Assembly (NCBI RefSeq): GCF_018403225.1
Contig: NZ_BOSG01000001.1
Coordinates: 1,550,001-1,614,000, forward strand
Length of the DNA: 64,000 bases
Reading direction: 5' to 3'
Origin: Paenibacillus sp. J23TS9
GTDB taxonomy: Bacteria; Bacillota; Bacilli; Paenibacillales; Paenibacillaceae
The notes under the pieces were generated by a model. The model was not told where the DNA came from. It saw only the letters and a list, made by a program, of their open reading frames with translations, and made no database searches. A program made the translations under genes and the position numbers. Of the stretch, positions 35,295 through 43,933 are shown piece after piece (positions within the stretch are counted from its first letter, which is position 1; each line of letters opens with the position of its first letter).

Positions 35295-35343
35295 CCCGTT
35301 TAATTAAACGGGATTCCATCAAATCATTTGCCGTTTAAAACGG
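35295..35343 (-). promoter_or_regulatory. Two CCGTTT-type palindromes upstream of the Rieske gene
   Basis: CCCGTTTAATTAAACGGG (35295-35312) is a perfect 18-bp palindrome, and CCGTTTAAAACGG (35331-35343) is a perfect 13-mer palindrome with the same arms. Centre-to-centre distance is 33-34 bp, about three helical turns, suiting cooperative binding of an unknown dimeric regulator. Confidence 0.7.
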
Positions 35344-35441
35344 GTACAGCAACGGTTAATCTAAATCTGCTTGTCTTTTTCTGCCAGAGATATATGTACT
35401 TGTCCTGCGGTTTTGAAAAGAATATTTATTATTAAAATACA

Positions 35442-35465
35442 AAAAGCCGCAGCAATGCGGCTTTT
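35442..35465 (-). terminator. Terminator of the AraC gene
   Basis: AAAAGCCGCA and TGCGGCTTTT form a perfect 10-bp stem with a 4-nt loop and T-run on the minus strand. Confidence 0.85.
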
Positions 35466-35625
35466 ATAGATCCAAGTACTTGTCGTATTACAATATCTGC
35501 TTTCTGAGCTTCTTTATTGTCTCGTTCAATCTATATCATCTAGAGCACCAGGATATTGCTGATCAATTCAGTTTTAATTCATCAATTAATGAAGAAATAT
35601 TATTGTGGTTTCATATCGAGCCGAT

Positions 35626-36534
35626 TCAGTCACCATATCCTTCCCCTAACGAATCACGCAGTTGTTGGACATCGCTCATCGGAGGCCGTCCGAATAACCG
35701 TGCATATTCCCTACTGAATTGAGAGGGACTCTCGTAGCCGACGCGAAATCCGGCCGTTGCAGCATCCAGTCCTTCCCTGAGCAGCAGCCGTCGAGCCGTT
35801 TGCAAGCGGATGGTTTTCTGAAACTGCAGCGGGCTCATGGCCGTTACTCGTTTGAATTGCTTGTGAAAGGTTGTCGGGCTCATGCTGACTTGAGCTGCCA
35901 ACTCTTCAATCACTAGTGGCTGTGAGTAATTTCTGTTGATCAGATGAATGGCGTTTGAAATGCCCTGGGCATAGCTTCCGATTACGGCAAACTGCCTGAT
36001 GAGCGCTCCCTGCTCTCCCTGCAGTACCCGATAGAATATTTCCCGGATCACGAGCGGTGCCAGCATGTCAATATCTGCGGGCGTATCTAACAGGTAGACA
36101 AGGCGCAGCATTGCATCCAGCAAGGAGGGGATGGACGGATTGACCAGAATGCCCCGCCCTGAGATCTCTCCCCTTTCCTTAAGAGAAAGGCGGGATTTCT
36201 CGTTTATATCCACAATGACATCCGGATTGAGCGTCAGTGCCAAGCTTAAATAAGGCTTTTCCGGCGAAGCCTCGATAATTTTCCCGATCACCGGGAGATG
36301 AACAGAGGTTACCATATACATACCCGGATCGAGCATGAAGCTATCCCCGGCAAAAGCGGCCGTTTTGGATCCTTGGACAATCAGGTATAGCGAGGGCATG
36401 TTGATCGTATGCGTCGGTTCAGATTCATAGGATGCACGCCGAAAGCAGAGCTCGGGAATCGCGGTTGTATGCACACCATCCACCGTCGCATGATGCGCAA
36501 TTTGCAATGCTAATTCAGAAACGAGTTGGTTCAA
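35626..36534 (-). CDS. AraC-family regulator (AraC_N/CuRO type)
   Basis: A 302-residue protein with an N-terminal AraC-binding domain (SLYLIVQGSKTAAFAGDSF near 48-66) and two HTHs near 205-290 (LVIEELAAQVSMSPTTFHKQFK, and AATAGFRVGYESPSQFSREYAR). Start is TTG at 36534. It is divergent from an SDR gene; this AraC-SDR pair is repeated in decayed form at 51298-52532, so the pair is a genuine regulatory unit. In relatives the regulator controls the adjacent oxidoreductase gene. Confidence 0.93.
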   Translation of the reverse strand: MNQLVSELALQIAHHATVDGVHTTAIPELCFRRASYESEPTHTINMPSLYLIVQGSKTAAFAGDSFMLDPGMYMVTSVHLPVIGKIIEASPEKPYLSLALTLNPDVIVDINEKSRLSLKERGEISGRGILVNPSIPSLLDAMLRLVYLLDTPADIDMLAPLVIREIFYRVLQGEQGALIRQFAVIGSYAQGISNAIHLINRNYSQPLVIEELAAQVSMSPTTFHKQFKRVTAMSPLQFQKTIRLQTARRLLLREGLDAATAGFRVGYESPSQFSREYARLFGRPPMSDVQQLRDSLGEGYGD

Positions 36535-36691
36535 GGCTTGTTCACAGCTCCTTTTTGTTCAACCTAGTAATCTATTATAAGACTGAGCAGGAATAGGCAA
36601 GGATTACGCAAGAATGGTCTACATGGTTTCATCTGATTTTTCTTATTATGGGATAGGCAAAGCAAATTTAAAATGAAAGAGGGATTCGTTT

Positions 36692-37450
36692 ATGAATATG
36701 AACGATAAAACGATGTCAGGAATTAAGGATAAAGTCATTGCCATTACAGGCGCGAGCAGTGGAATTGGCGAAGCAACAGCTGTCCACCTTGCAAAGCTTG
36801 GAGCAAAGCTTGTTCTCGGGGCTCGCAGTACAGATCGGCTTAAAGAAATTGTGACGAGCATTGAAAGCTACGGAGGAATGGCTGTATATGCAAGAACAGA
36901 TGTTACTAGCCGCGACGATTTGTCCAATCTGATACAGCTGGCATGCGGAAGGTATGGAAAACTGGATGTGCTCATCAATAATGCAGGCATAGGGCCCATT
37001 TCCCCGCTGGATGAACTGCGCGTCGAAGACTGGGAAGCGACCATCGACGTCAACACGAAGGGCGTATTATACGGCATTGCTGCAGCGCTGCCTGTTTTCC
37101 GAGAGCAAAACTTCGGGCATTTTGTAAACATCGCCTCTACTGCTGGACTGAAGACCGTTGCGAACCAGGCGGTTTATTCCGGTTCCAAGTTTGCCGTACG
37201 AGCGATTTCCGAAGGACTCCGGCAGGAAGCAGGCGATCACATACGCGTAACCATCATTTCACCGGGTGTTGTGCAGACGAACTTTATTGATGGAATACCC
37301 AATCAGGAAGTAAAGGATCGGCTGGCCTCGGTTAGAGACGGGCTAGGATTGCCGCCGGATGCCGTTGCCCGCGCGGTCGCTTTCGCAATCGAGCAATCGG
37401 CCGAAGTGGACATCAACGAAATCGTGATCCGTCCTACGGCTCAGATTTAA
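36692..37450 (+). CDS. Short-chain dehydrogenase/reductase (paralogue 1)
   Basis: A 252-residue classical [11 protein letters not shown] near residue 21, NNAG near 97, catalytic Ser in NIASTAG and Tyr-x-x-x-Lys in YSGSK near 162, plus SPGVVQT. It ends in the family tail EIVIRPTAQI typical of YdfG-type NADP oxidoreductases acting on 3-hydroxy acids or aldehydes. GAGGG lies eight bases before the ATG. It is divergent from AraC. An intact counterpart of the broken SDR at 52025-52532. Confidence 0.93.
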   Translation: MNMNDKTMSGIKDKVIAITGASSGIGEATAVHLAKLGAKLVLGARSTDRLKEIVTSIESYGGMAVYARTDVTSRDDLSNLIQLACGRYGKLDVLINNAGIGPISPLDELRVEDWEATIDVNTKGVLYGIAAALPVFREQNFGHFVNIASTAGLKTVANQAVYSGSKFAVRAISEGLRQEAGDHIRVTIISPGVVQTNFIDGIPNQEVKDRLASVRDGLGLPPDAVARAVAFAIEQSAEVDINEIVIRPTAQI

Positions 37451-37491
37451 AAAACGGCCCTTATACACTCCGCATCTCCTGTTCGTTGAGC

Positions 37492-37531
37492 AAAGGCAGC
37501 TGCTTTATCAGCCGGTTGCCTTTCCTTTTTT
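37492..37531 (+). terminator. SDR terminator within dispersed repeat copy E
   Basis: AAAGGCA (37492-37498) pairs with TGCCTTT (37517-37523), followed by CCTTTTTTTG. Flanks CGTTGAGC and TTGTTGAAGTATCCCT match the dispersed repeat family. Confidence 0.75.
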
Positions 37532-37742
37532 TGTTGAAGTATCCCTTTCCTCTCTCTTATATACACTTTCATCAACTGTGGCAATAGGACCATACCCTTG
37601 TCCTTTACGGCCAAAGGAACGAGTTAAACTAGGTACAAGAAATCGTTCCCTTTAAACAAAAATGCCGCCATATAGACGACTTCTAATGTAACCATGTTAG
37701 TCCCCCTACAAAGATAATTAGCAGAACTATGCATAGGGTTAT

Positions 37743-38654
37743 TTAGGCATATTTGTTAATCATGACATTTAGAAACTCTCGAAAATCTTCAACATATGAT
37801 TTAGGCTCTATGATGACTAAATTCGTTCCAAAACCAGCCAAAAACTGGAATCCATTATGGTTATGCGGCACATCTATTGTTGCTATTAGAAATTCAGAAT
37901 TATAGGCTTCAATATTTTTTTGACCGTATCTTTCAATAAAGTGATCTTTTATGCTATGTGAGATCAATGCTTTAATTGTAATTAATTTCGGTTGATAATG
38001 TTGTTCAGCTTTTTGATCATTCAAAAAATCTCTAGGAACAAATGTTTTGATATCGATATTAAGATTATCCGTTCTAGACAATTTAAAAGTTCGATATCCC
38101 ATTCGATTTAAACAAAATCCCTTCAAATACCAACTCATTTCACTAAAATGAAGCTGGTATGGCTCGACCGTTCTATTCGTCTTGAGTCCGCTTTGATCTA
38201 TATAATCGAAGGTAAGTAACCTTCCTTGCACGATTGCTTCCTGACAAGTCTTTAAGATTTGAATAATCTCAGAACGACCGTCCCAATCATAAAATGACAG
38301 GTGAATTGAGCTTTTCCAGGATGATGATTCTATCATCGATTGAATTTTTTTAAGAGTTAGTTCCACTTCATCACTAAATAGAATTTGTCCCAATCCGCCC
38401 AGTGCCGTTAAGATATTTTCTAAGTCTTTACTGCTTAAAAGTCGCTTGTCTAATTTGTATTCATCCATAATCCCGTAGCCGCCGTAAACCCCATTGATAG
38501 AATAAATAGGTATATTAGTAAAACCGAGGGTTTCCATATCACGTAGAATCGTTCTTTTAGATACGTTAAATAATTGTGAGAACTCGGTAGTTGAAACTAC
38601 ATTCTTTTGCAGTAAGATCATTACGATAGATATTAATCTTTCGATTTTCTCCAT
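37743..38654 (-). CDS. WYL-domain transcriptional regulator (YafY type)
   Basis: A 303-residue protein with an N-terminal HTH_11/DeoR-like domain (VSTTEFSQLFNVSKRTILRDMETL near 20-43) and a WYL domain near 135-215 (VEPYQLHFSEMSWYLKGF, with the RTFKLSRTDNL continuation), then a WCX tail. WYL domains bind nucleic-acid or other ligands. GGAGGG precedes the ATG. It is divergent from a VOC gene; a perfect 17-bp inverted repeat between them is the probable operator. Confidence 0.92.
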   Translation of the reverse strand: MEKIERLISIVMILLQKNVVSTTEFSQLFNVSKRTILRDMETLGFTNIPIYSINGVYGGYGIMDEYKLDKRLLSSKDLENILTALGGLGQILFSDEVELTLKKIQSMIESSSWKSSIHLSFYDWDGRSEIIQILKTCQEAIVQGRLLTFDYIDQSGLKTNRTVEPYQLHFSEMSWYLKGFCLNRMGYRTFKLSRTDNLNIDIKTFVPRDFLNDQKAEQHYQPKLITIKALISHSIKDHFIERYGQKNIEAYNSEFLIATIDVPHNHNGFQFLAGFGTNLVIIEPKSYVEDFREFLNVMINKYA

Positions 38655-38754
38655 ATTATCCCTCCCGGGTCGAACCGTGAAAAAATTAACCCATTTATGA
38701 ACACTTACAAAGCTTTCAGAGAATCTTCTTAGGTATAAAAAAGTAATTTTACAA

Positions 38755-38795
38755 AGCTATAATAGGTGACAATATAGCTGTCACCTATTATAGCT
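38755..38795. promoter_or_regulatory. Perfect 17-bp inverted repeat between WYL and VOC genes
   Basis: AGCTATAATAGGTGACA (38755-38771) and its exact complement (38779-38795) flank a 7-nt centre. Each arm contains TATAAT pointing outward or inward, so bound regulator would cover RNA polymerase contacts on both strands. Confidence 0.75.
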
Positions 38796-38814
38796 TATAC
38801 TTCATGTATTACAA
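38787..38814 (-). promoter_or_regulatory. Probable promoter of the WYL regulator gene
   Basis: Minus strand TTGTAA (38809-38814), 16-nt spacer, TATAAT (38787-38792), the -10 lying inside the inverted repeat. This implies autoregulation. Confidence 0.55.
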
Positions 38815-38829
38815 GAAGGAGGTTTTTTC

Positions 38830-39297
38830 ATGTCAGTTATTGCATATTTAAACTTTGATGGGAATACAGAGCAGGTCATTGATTTTTATTCAGAAGCTCT
38901 GAGTTCAAGTAAGGTCAAAAAAGTGAAGTTCAAGGATTTTCCACAAGATCCAAACTACCCATTGTCAGAAAATGAGTTGAATATGATTATGGAGTCATCC
39001 TTAGAATTCGCTGGTGGCAAAATAATGATGTCGGATATTCTTCCTTCTATGAAGAAGGTAACGGGCGAGTTGGTTAAAGGCAACAATATACTGATTAGTA
39101 TCGTTATTGATGATAAGCAAACACTGGAAAATTACTTTTCTAATTTGTCTGTAGGCGGCTATGTTATCATGCCGTTATCAGAAATGCCTTGGTCTTCCTG
39201 CTTCGGCATGTTGGTTGATAAATTTGGTGTTGTTTGGAAGTTTAATCGTGACGCTGATAAGTTTCTTGAACGTTTAGTTTCAAACCAACAGCAGTAA
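38830..39297 (+). CDS. VOC-family PhnB-like protein
   Basis: A 155-residue protein with the PhnB/3-demethylubiquinone-methyltransferase-like VOC signature: AYLNFDGNTEQVIDFYSEAL at the N-terminus, IMMSDILP in the middle and the C-terminal CFGMLVDKFGVVWKFN. Function within the family is mostly unknown. AGAAGGAGG precedes the ATG. It is probably controlled by the divergent WYL regulator. Confidence 0.88.
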   Translation: MSVIAYLNFDGNTEQVIDFYSEALSSSKVKKVKFKDFPQDPNYPLSENELNMIMESSLEFAGGKIMMSDILPSMKKVTGELVKGNNILISIVIDDKQTLENYFSNLSVGGYVIMPLSEMPWSSCFGMLVDKFGVVWKFNRDADKFLERLVSNQQQ

Positions 39298-39363
39298 TTA
39301 ATTACAAGGAGCATCTTTTCGTTTTAGATAATTAAAGTTGCAGGCCATATGACTTAAGGATAA

Positions 39364-39397
39364 GTGGCAACGTACAATGAGCGTTGCCACCTTTTCT
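39364..39397 (+). terminator. Terminator of the VOC gene
   Basis: GTGGCAACG (39364-39372) and CGTTGCCAC (39382-39390) form a perfect 9-bp stem followed by CTTTTCT. Confidence 0.85.
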
Positions 39398-39436
39398 CGT
39401 TTGTAGCCAAGACAGAAAGGAGAATGAAAGACATTC

Positions 39437-40006
39437 ATGGAAATCAACGAACTGCTTTCAGCAAAGTCGAAAAGCGAATTGAGGTATTGGTTCCGGGAAC
39501 ATTGTTTGACTGAAGAATCTTGTTGGGTTGTCGTGAGTATGAAGTTGACACCTGGTACGTTGCTATATCTGGACGCTGTCGAAGAATCCTTGTGTTTTGG
39601 ATGGATTGATGGAATAAAAAAGAAAATTTCCGAGACTGAACTAGCCCAAAGGCTATCTCCAAGAACCCCAAAAAGTTCATGGACTGAATTAAATAAAGAA
39701 CGGGCACGTCGTCTTGTAACGTTAGGATTAATGACAGAAGCAGGTAGAAAGATGCTCCCTGATCTGAGTTACGAGTCATTTAACATTGACCCTATTATCG
39801 AGCTGAGGCTGAAAGAGGAAACAGGTGTATATCAGAATTTCGTTCGATTACCAGATCTCTATAAAAGAGTTCGAATCGACACTATACAAAGTAATATAAA
39901 TCAACCTGAGTTATTTAAGAAAAGATTAGATAAGTTTATAACAAACACTAGGCAAAATAAATTGTATGGCAATTGGAATGACAACGGACGTCTTTTGAAT
40001 TACTGA
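39437..40006 (+). CDS. YdeI/OmpD-associated (BcpA-like) family protein
   Basis: A 189-residue cytoplasmic protein of the YdeI/OmpD-associated family: the conserved FGWIDG motif near residue 54, SPRTPKSSWTELNKERARRL near 75-95 and the GLMTEAGRKML segment. Members have been linked to peptide or stress tolerance, but no biochemical activity is established. AGAAAGGAG precedes the ATG after a VOC gene and its terminator. Confidence 0.85.
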   Translation: MEINELLSAKSKSELRYWFREHCLTEESCWVVVSMKLTPGTLLYLDAVEESLCFGWIDGIKKKISETELAQRLSPRTPKSSWTELNKERARRLVTLGLMTEAGRKMLPDLSYESFNIDPIIELRLKEETGVYQNFVRLPDLYKRVRIDTIQSNINQPELFKKRLDKFITNTRQNKLYGNWNDNGRLLNY

Positions 40007-40353
40007 TTCCGTTCCTATGCAAATTCAAAAGGCTCGGCTCATTACCGATTCAAGTCCGGCGGAGAACAACGTGTGAAAGGCGGTACCCTATCAAAAATGT
40101 AAACAACTACCACAGCCGCTCAAAAAAATGGATGGACTGCTTTAATGGGACCAGTTGTAAATTTAACATTTTAAAGTTAGAGCATTTCTATGTAATGAGA
40201 AATGCTTTTTATATTTGTCAAAATTAATAGGATATTTCAACAACAATAATAATATAATGTAATTCAATACTTATTTATTGTAAAACGATAAATTATATAC
40301 TATAATCATGTTGTCAACGTTTCGGTAAAGTTTAATTAACGAGGTGCTTTTTT
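40007..40353. other. Intergenic region
   Basis: 40007-40170 shows nothing recognisable; a terminator lies at 40181-40212; the remainder is very A+T-rich and probably contains the promoter of the DUF2975-XRE pair. Confidence 0.5.
40181..40212 (+). terminator. Rho-independent terminator
   Basis: AGCATTTCT (40181-40189) and AGAAATGCT (40198-40206) form a perfect 9-bp stem followed by TTTTATATTT. Confidence 0.85.
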
Positions 40354-40836
40354 ATGAAACAAGTTACGACACTCTTTTTAAAGCTAGCTGTTATTTTCAT
40401 AGGAATCCTAGTTCTTGCATTGTGCATATTTTTGGTACCCAAGATCGGGAATTTTGCTGGGGAATTGTATCCAGATATTGCATATATGAAATCTCTCGTT
40501 TTAATCGATATGTACGCGGCAGCGATACCTTTTTATTTTGCTCTGTTTCAAGCTTTTAAACTTTTAAGCATAATTGATAAGAACCAAGCGTTCTCGGAAT
40601 TATCGGTAAAGGTTTTATGGAATATAAAATACTGTGCCATCACGATCAGTACCTTGTACCTGCTAGGTATGCCACTCTACTATCTCATGGGGAAAAGAGT
40701 TGATCCTCCAAGTTTCATACCCATCGGATTGGTCATTATTTTCGCCTCTATGGTGATCGCCGTTTTTGCTGCTGTTCTCCAAAGACTTTTACAAGAAGCT
40801 ATTAATATAAAATCAGAAAATGATTTAACGGTCTGA
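40354..40836 (+). CDS. DUF2975 membrane protein
   Basis: A 160-residue integral membrane protein with four predicted helices (about 8-30, 45-68, 90-110 and 122-145), matching the DUF2975 family. It ends one base before a GTG and ten bases before the ATG of a small XRE regulator. DUF2975-XRE pairs are widespread in Firmicutes; a membrane signal passed to the small DNA-binding partner is suspected but not established. Confidence 0.85.
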   Translation: MKQVTTLFLKLAVIFIGILVLALCIFLVPKIGNFAGELYPDIAYMKSLVLIDMYAAAIPFYFALFQAFKLLSIIDKNQAFSELSVKVLWNIKYCAITISTLYLLGMPLYYLMGKRVDPPSFIPIGLVIIFASMVIAVFAAVLQRLLQEAINIKSENDLTV

Positions 40837-40846
40837 GGTGAATATC

Positions 40847-41065
40847 ATGGCTATTATCATCAATGTTGATGTGATGTTGGCAAAAAGGAAAATGAGCGTA
40901 ACAGAACTTTCGGAGAGGGTTGGAATTACTATGGCGAATCTTTCCATTCTGAAAAACGGGAAAGCAAAAGCGGTTCGTTTTTCAACATTAGAAGCGATAT
41001 GTAAGACTTTGGATTGTCAGCCAGGAGATATTTTGGAGTACAAAAGCGATGAAGACACTCAATAA
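40847..41065 (+). CDS. Small XRE-family (Cro/CI) regulator
   Basis: A 72-residue YozG-like DNA-binding protein: MAIIINVDVMLAKRKMSVTE, then the HTH LSERVGITMANLSILKNGKA and CKTLDCQPGDILEY. The ATG at 40847 follows GAGGTG; the GTG at 40838 is part of that SD. It forms an operon with the DUF2975 protein. Confidence 0.92.
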   Translation: MAIIINVDVMLAKRKMSVTELSERVGITMANLSILKNGKAKAVRFSTLEAICKTLDCQPGDILEYKSDEDTQ

Positions 41066-41110
41066 AAGCAGACAACTAATTTATTTATCTATCGGTACGA
41101 AGGCCCATTG

Positions 41111-41134
41111 AACCGCCTTTTCAAAAAGGCGGTT
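41111..41134. terminator. Bidirectional terminator between XRE and DinB genes
   Basis: AACCGCCTTT (41111-41120) and AAAGGCGGTT (41125-41134) form a perfect 10-bp stem with 4-nt loop, followed by TTCTTA on the plus strand. Confidence 0.8.
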
Positions 41135-41168
41135 TTCTTATATCAAATATCAACACTAGCAAATAGTG

Positions 41169-41630
41169 TTATACCCTATCCTCCAGATATGCCTGCCTTA
41201 CCCGCTCGATCTGGGCAAGGTGGTCACGAACATGCTTGATGCGCGATTCCAGTAGCTCTTTGAACGTGTACTGTGCTCCATCGGGATATTTCCCGATCCT
41301 CTCAAGCTGCTCGGGAGTCAGATTTTTCATAAGCGGCAGCATACTGTCCCGAAGCATTTGGAACAGGAGCAGATGCTGCTCACGGTCCAACCGTTCATAT
41401 CCCAAGTTGTCTGCCCAGGCTTCCTGATCAAATGATAGCAGAAGCGGTTCTTCCTCAGCCAAGACTTTTCTCATCCGATGTGTCGACAGGATTTCGCTAT
41501 CTGTCACATGGATTACAATCTGATGGATGCTCCACTTGTCTGGTGCAGGTTGGAAACGCAACTCTTCCTCAGACAATCCTTCAACGGCTTCTCGCAGTAG
41601 TTCATAGGCTTGGCTGTACTCCTCGATCAA
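41169..41630 (-). CDS. DinB-family metalloprotein
   Basis: A 153-residue four-helix protein of the DinB/YfiT superfamily. The three metal His positions are visible: His in IVIHVTDSE (near 41), and His-x3-His in KHVRDHL (near 133-137). Family members include thiol-dependent (bacillithiol) transferases and DNA-damage-inducible proteins. Start is TTG at 41630 nine bases after AGGAGG; no in-frame ATG with an SD exists upstream. Confidence 0.88.
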   Translation of the reverse strand: MIEEYSQAYELLREAVEGLSEEELRFQPAPDKWSIHQIVIHVTDSEILSTHRMRKVLAEEEPLLLSFDQEAWADNLGYERLDREQHLLLFQMLRDSMLPLMKNLTPEQLERIGKYPDGAQYTFKELLESRIKHVRDHLAQIERVRQAYLEDRV

Positions 41631-41780
41631 GTCTCTCCACCTCCTGAAAACGTATGTTTAATTTACGTAAATCGATAATATATATCGTTAAAACCCAAAT
41701 AGCCGCAAATATATTTAAGCGTGCATGTTCTTTTCGTCTTACATATGATGTATTACATCTGTTTCAATTCGCTGGATGAA

Positions 41781-43253
41781 TTAAATCGGAATGAAGTTAA
41801 GCGCATCAGTTTGGTGACCATGCGGATCTAAATGGATTAACCTGAGTTGACCGTTTGGTTCTATTAGGAACTCTATCTGTTCTTTTATGTGCAACGTAGT
41901 GCAAATTAGGGAGTTATCTTTTTTGGAGAGAGGTACGATTTCGTACTTAAACCATGCCCCCCAATTTTTTTGAATAAATAAATAAAGGCTATCCTCTTCA
42001 TAAGTTACAACAACGGTTTTTGTAGTGTCGATCCCATATTGGTAGAATGTTTCATAAAATAATCCGACAGCGAATTTAGGTTTATCGATACTTGATAGTT
42101 TATCCAAAGCCTCCATCAACTCAATTGCTCTTGTGGAATCTATGCTGTTATTCTCTTCACCAGTGTGATATATTCCGGCATATTTTCTTAATTCATTGGG
42201 GGCTATAATTATACGAGAGAAAGGATTTGGTGAAAGGATTTCTTCGCCCATCACTATTCTCGCCAAACGCTCACTAATGACATCAACAGGTGTAAGGTTG
42301 ACATTGCTTAATACTACAACGGTGATATCTTCGTCTAAATAGCGATTGAACTCAGCAGTAAAACCATTCATGGTTCCGTTATGCCATACCCGTTTTCTTG
42401 ATTTGTTGTTGATGATTTGTTCTGTTACTACCCAACCGTAGCTGCCAAAAGGTGACGTATCCTCCCCGAATAATTGCTCCCATTGCTGATGTGTGAGTAT
42501 TCCGTCCCTAGTTAAAGCTCTGTCCCAGATATAAAGATCCTCGACTGTGGAGTACATCCCTCCGGCTCCCGCATGCAATGACATGTCCGTATACTCGGTT
42601 GGGATAATCCCCTTACAAATGGAGTAACCTGAGGCAAAATGTTTTAAGAGCGTTCTACCGTCTTCAACCCCCGTATTTTTCATATTTAACGGAGTTAAGA
42701 TATGATCAGTTATATAGTCTTGATACGACATTCCTGAAGCTTTCTCGATAATGTAACTTAACAAGATGAAGGGAGAACTTGTGTAATTGTATCCCTCTCC
42801 TGGGGTAAATTGCAGCGGTCTCTCTTTAAAAGTTTCAATGGTTTGCTCAATAGTCGAATAAAGTTTCATTGTTTTTTCCCAAAAGTGAGGAGAAGTCGGA
42901 TAATCAGGTATTCCTGATGAGTTGGTTAATAAGTGGCGGATGGTTATGATATCTCCATGGGGGTAGTTTGACATATACGACGTAACCGGATCATTGACAT
43001 CAAGTAAGCCCTGGTTCTGTAACTGGATTATTGCAAGTGAAGTAAAACTCTTGGTTAAAGACCCGAGACGAAACTTCGTGGTTGAAGTGTTCGGTACATC
43101 ATGCTCAAAATTGGCCATACCGAAACCTTTACTTAATAATATTTGGTTTTCCTGCGCAACCAGTACGGCTCCGTTAAAATATCCTTGATCCGCTAAAGCA
43201 TACATGTAAGTATTTAACTTTTCACTTAAGTTAAAATGGTCAGCTGTTTTCAT
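41781..43253 (-). CDS. Beta-lactamase-family serine hydrolase (class C/DD-peptidase fold)
   Basis: A 490-residue protein from the ATG at 43253 (GAGGTGG upstream; frame open to 43310). Serine-hydrolase motifs: S-L-T-K near residue 68, a YNYTSS segment in the place of Tyr-x-Asn, and HNGTMNG near 312 as the His-x-Gly motif. No signal peptide is visible, so it is likely cytoplasmic, unlike true beta-lactamases; esterase or D-aminopeptidase activity is more plausible. Residues 360-490 form a beta-rich tail. Confidence 0.87.
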   Translation of the reverse strand: MKTADHFNLSEKLNTYMYALADQGYFNGAVLVAQENQILLSKGFGMANFEHDVPNTSTTKFRLGSLTKSFTSLAIIQLQNQGLLDVNDPVTSYMSNYPHGDIITIRHLLTNSSGIPDYPTSPHFWEKTMKLYSTIEQTIETFKERPLQFTPGEGYNYTSSPFILLSYIIEKASGMSYQDYITDHILTPLNMKNTGVEDGRTLLKHFASGYSICKGIIPTEYTDMSLHAGAGGMYSTVEDLYIWDRALTRDGILTHQQWEQLFGEDTSPFGSYGWVVTEQIINNKSRKRVWHNGTMNGFTAEFNRYLDEDITVVVLSNVNLTPVDVISERLARIVMGEEILSPNPFSRIIIAPNELRKYAGIYHTGEENNSIDSTRAIELMEALDKLSSIDKPKFAVGLFYETFYQYGIDTTKTVVVTYEEDSLYLFIQKNWGAWFKYEIVPLSKKDNSLICTTLHIKEQIEFLIEPNGQLRLIHLDPHGHQTDALNFIPI

Positions 43254-43541
43254 TTTCCACCTCGATTTGAACTGGACTGATGGTGCATTTCTATTGTGAC
43301 GTAGAAACACTAGTTTACACCGTAATCATAATCAAGGAGGTTTAAATAGTCTACGGATAAAACATTTTATAAAGTACTCTACACGTTTTGAAGTGCACTT
43401 AATAAAATGAAGTTCGAATTAGTGAAGTCATACCGATCCACATTGTTGCTCTTTAGCAGAAACCCGGACATAAAAAAGAAACCCACTGTGCAATTGCGCC
43501 GTATTACTGGTGAACTTGGGTTCATAAAGGAGGGTGAAGTA

Positions 43542-43862
43542 ATGAATTGTCCGGTTTGCGAAGGCTCTCGCATGAAAGAAGTGGAGAAGAACGGCATTCT
43601 TATCGACATTTGCCCCTCATGCAAAGGGGTATGGCTCGATCGGGGTGAGCTGGACAAGCTGATGCAGGACGTCAGAGAAGTCCGCCAGGATTACAACGAA
43701 TGGTACTACGGGGATTCCCCCAGCAAGCATGGAGCAAAGAAGGAAGACCCGCCTTCAGGGCAGTATTATCCACCTCAGCAGCAGTACCCGCATCATGGCC
43801 ATCCACCACACAAGAAAAAGAAAAAAAGTGTCATGGATATGTTTGGAGACTTGTTCGATTAA
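43542..43862 (+). CDS. zf-TFIIB domain protein
   Basis: A 106-residue protein from the ATG at 43542 (AAAGGAGGGTGAAGTA upstream; the longer frame from 43407 has no SD). Zinc-ribbon motif C-x2-C (CPVC) and C-x2-C (CPSC) in residues 3-28 with the WLDRGEL motif that defines the family, then a low-complexity Gln/Tyr/Pro/His and Lys tail ending VMDMFGDLFD. Function unknown; a nucleic-acid or chaperone adaptor role is possible. Confidence 0.92.
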   Translation: MNCPVCEGSRMKEVEKNGILIDICPSCKGVWLDRGELDKLMQDVREVRQDYNEWYYGDSPSKHGAKKEDPPSGQYYPPQQQYPHHGHPPHKKKKKSVMDMFGDLFD

Positions 43863-43873
43863 TCAGGAAAAAT

Positions 43874-43905
43874 AAAAAGAGCTGCGACGGTTCGCTGCTC
43901 TTTTT
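43874..43905. terminator. Bidirectional terminator between convergent genes
   Basis: AAAAAGAGC and GCTCTTTTT flank a 14-nt loop that can pair further (CG/CG); T-runs exist on both strands. It separates the zf-TFIIB gene from the convergent gene at 43934. Confidence 0.8.
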
Positions 43906-43933
43906 ATTCTTTAAGGATAAAGAAAGTGATACT

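Larger units (their letters stand above)
35173..35625. other. Intergenic region with operators and terminator
   Basis: Holds the palindromes at 35295-35343 and the terminator at 35442-35465. Otherwise no gene is seen. Confidence 0.55.

Noticed and set aside
41781..43253. True beta-lactamase conferring resistance
   Set aside because: No signal peptide and a degenerate Tyr-x-Asn motif; a serine hydrolase of other function is more likely.
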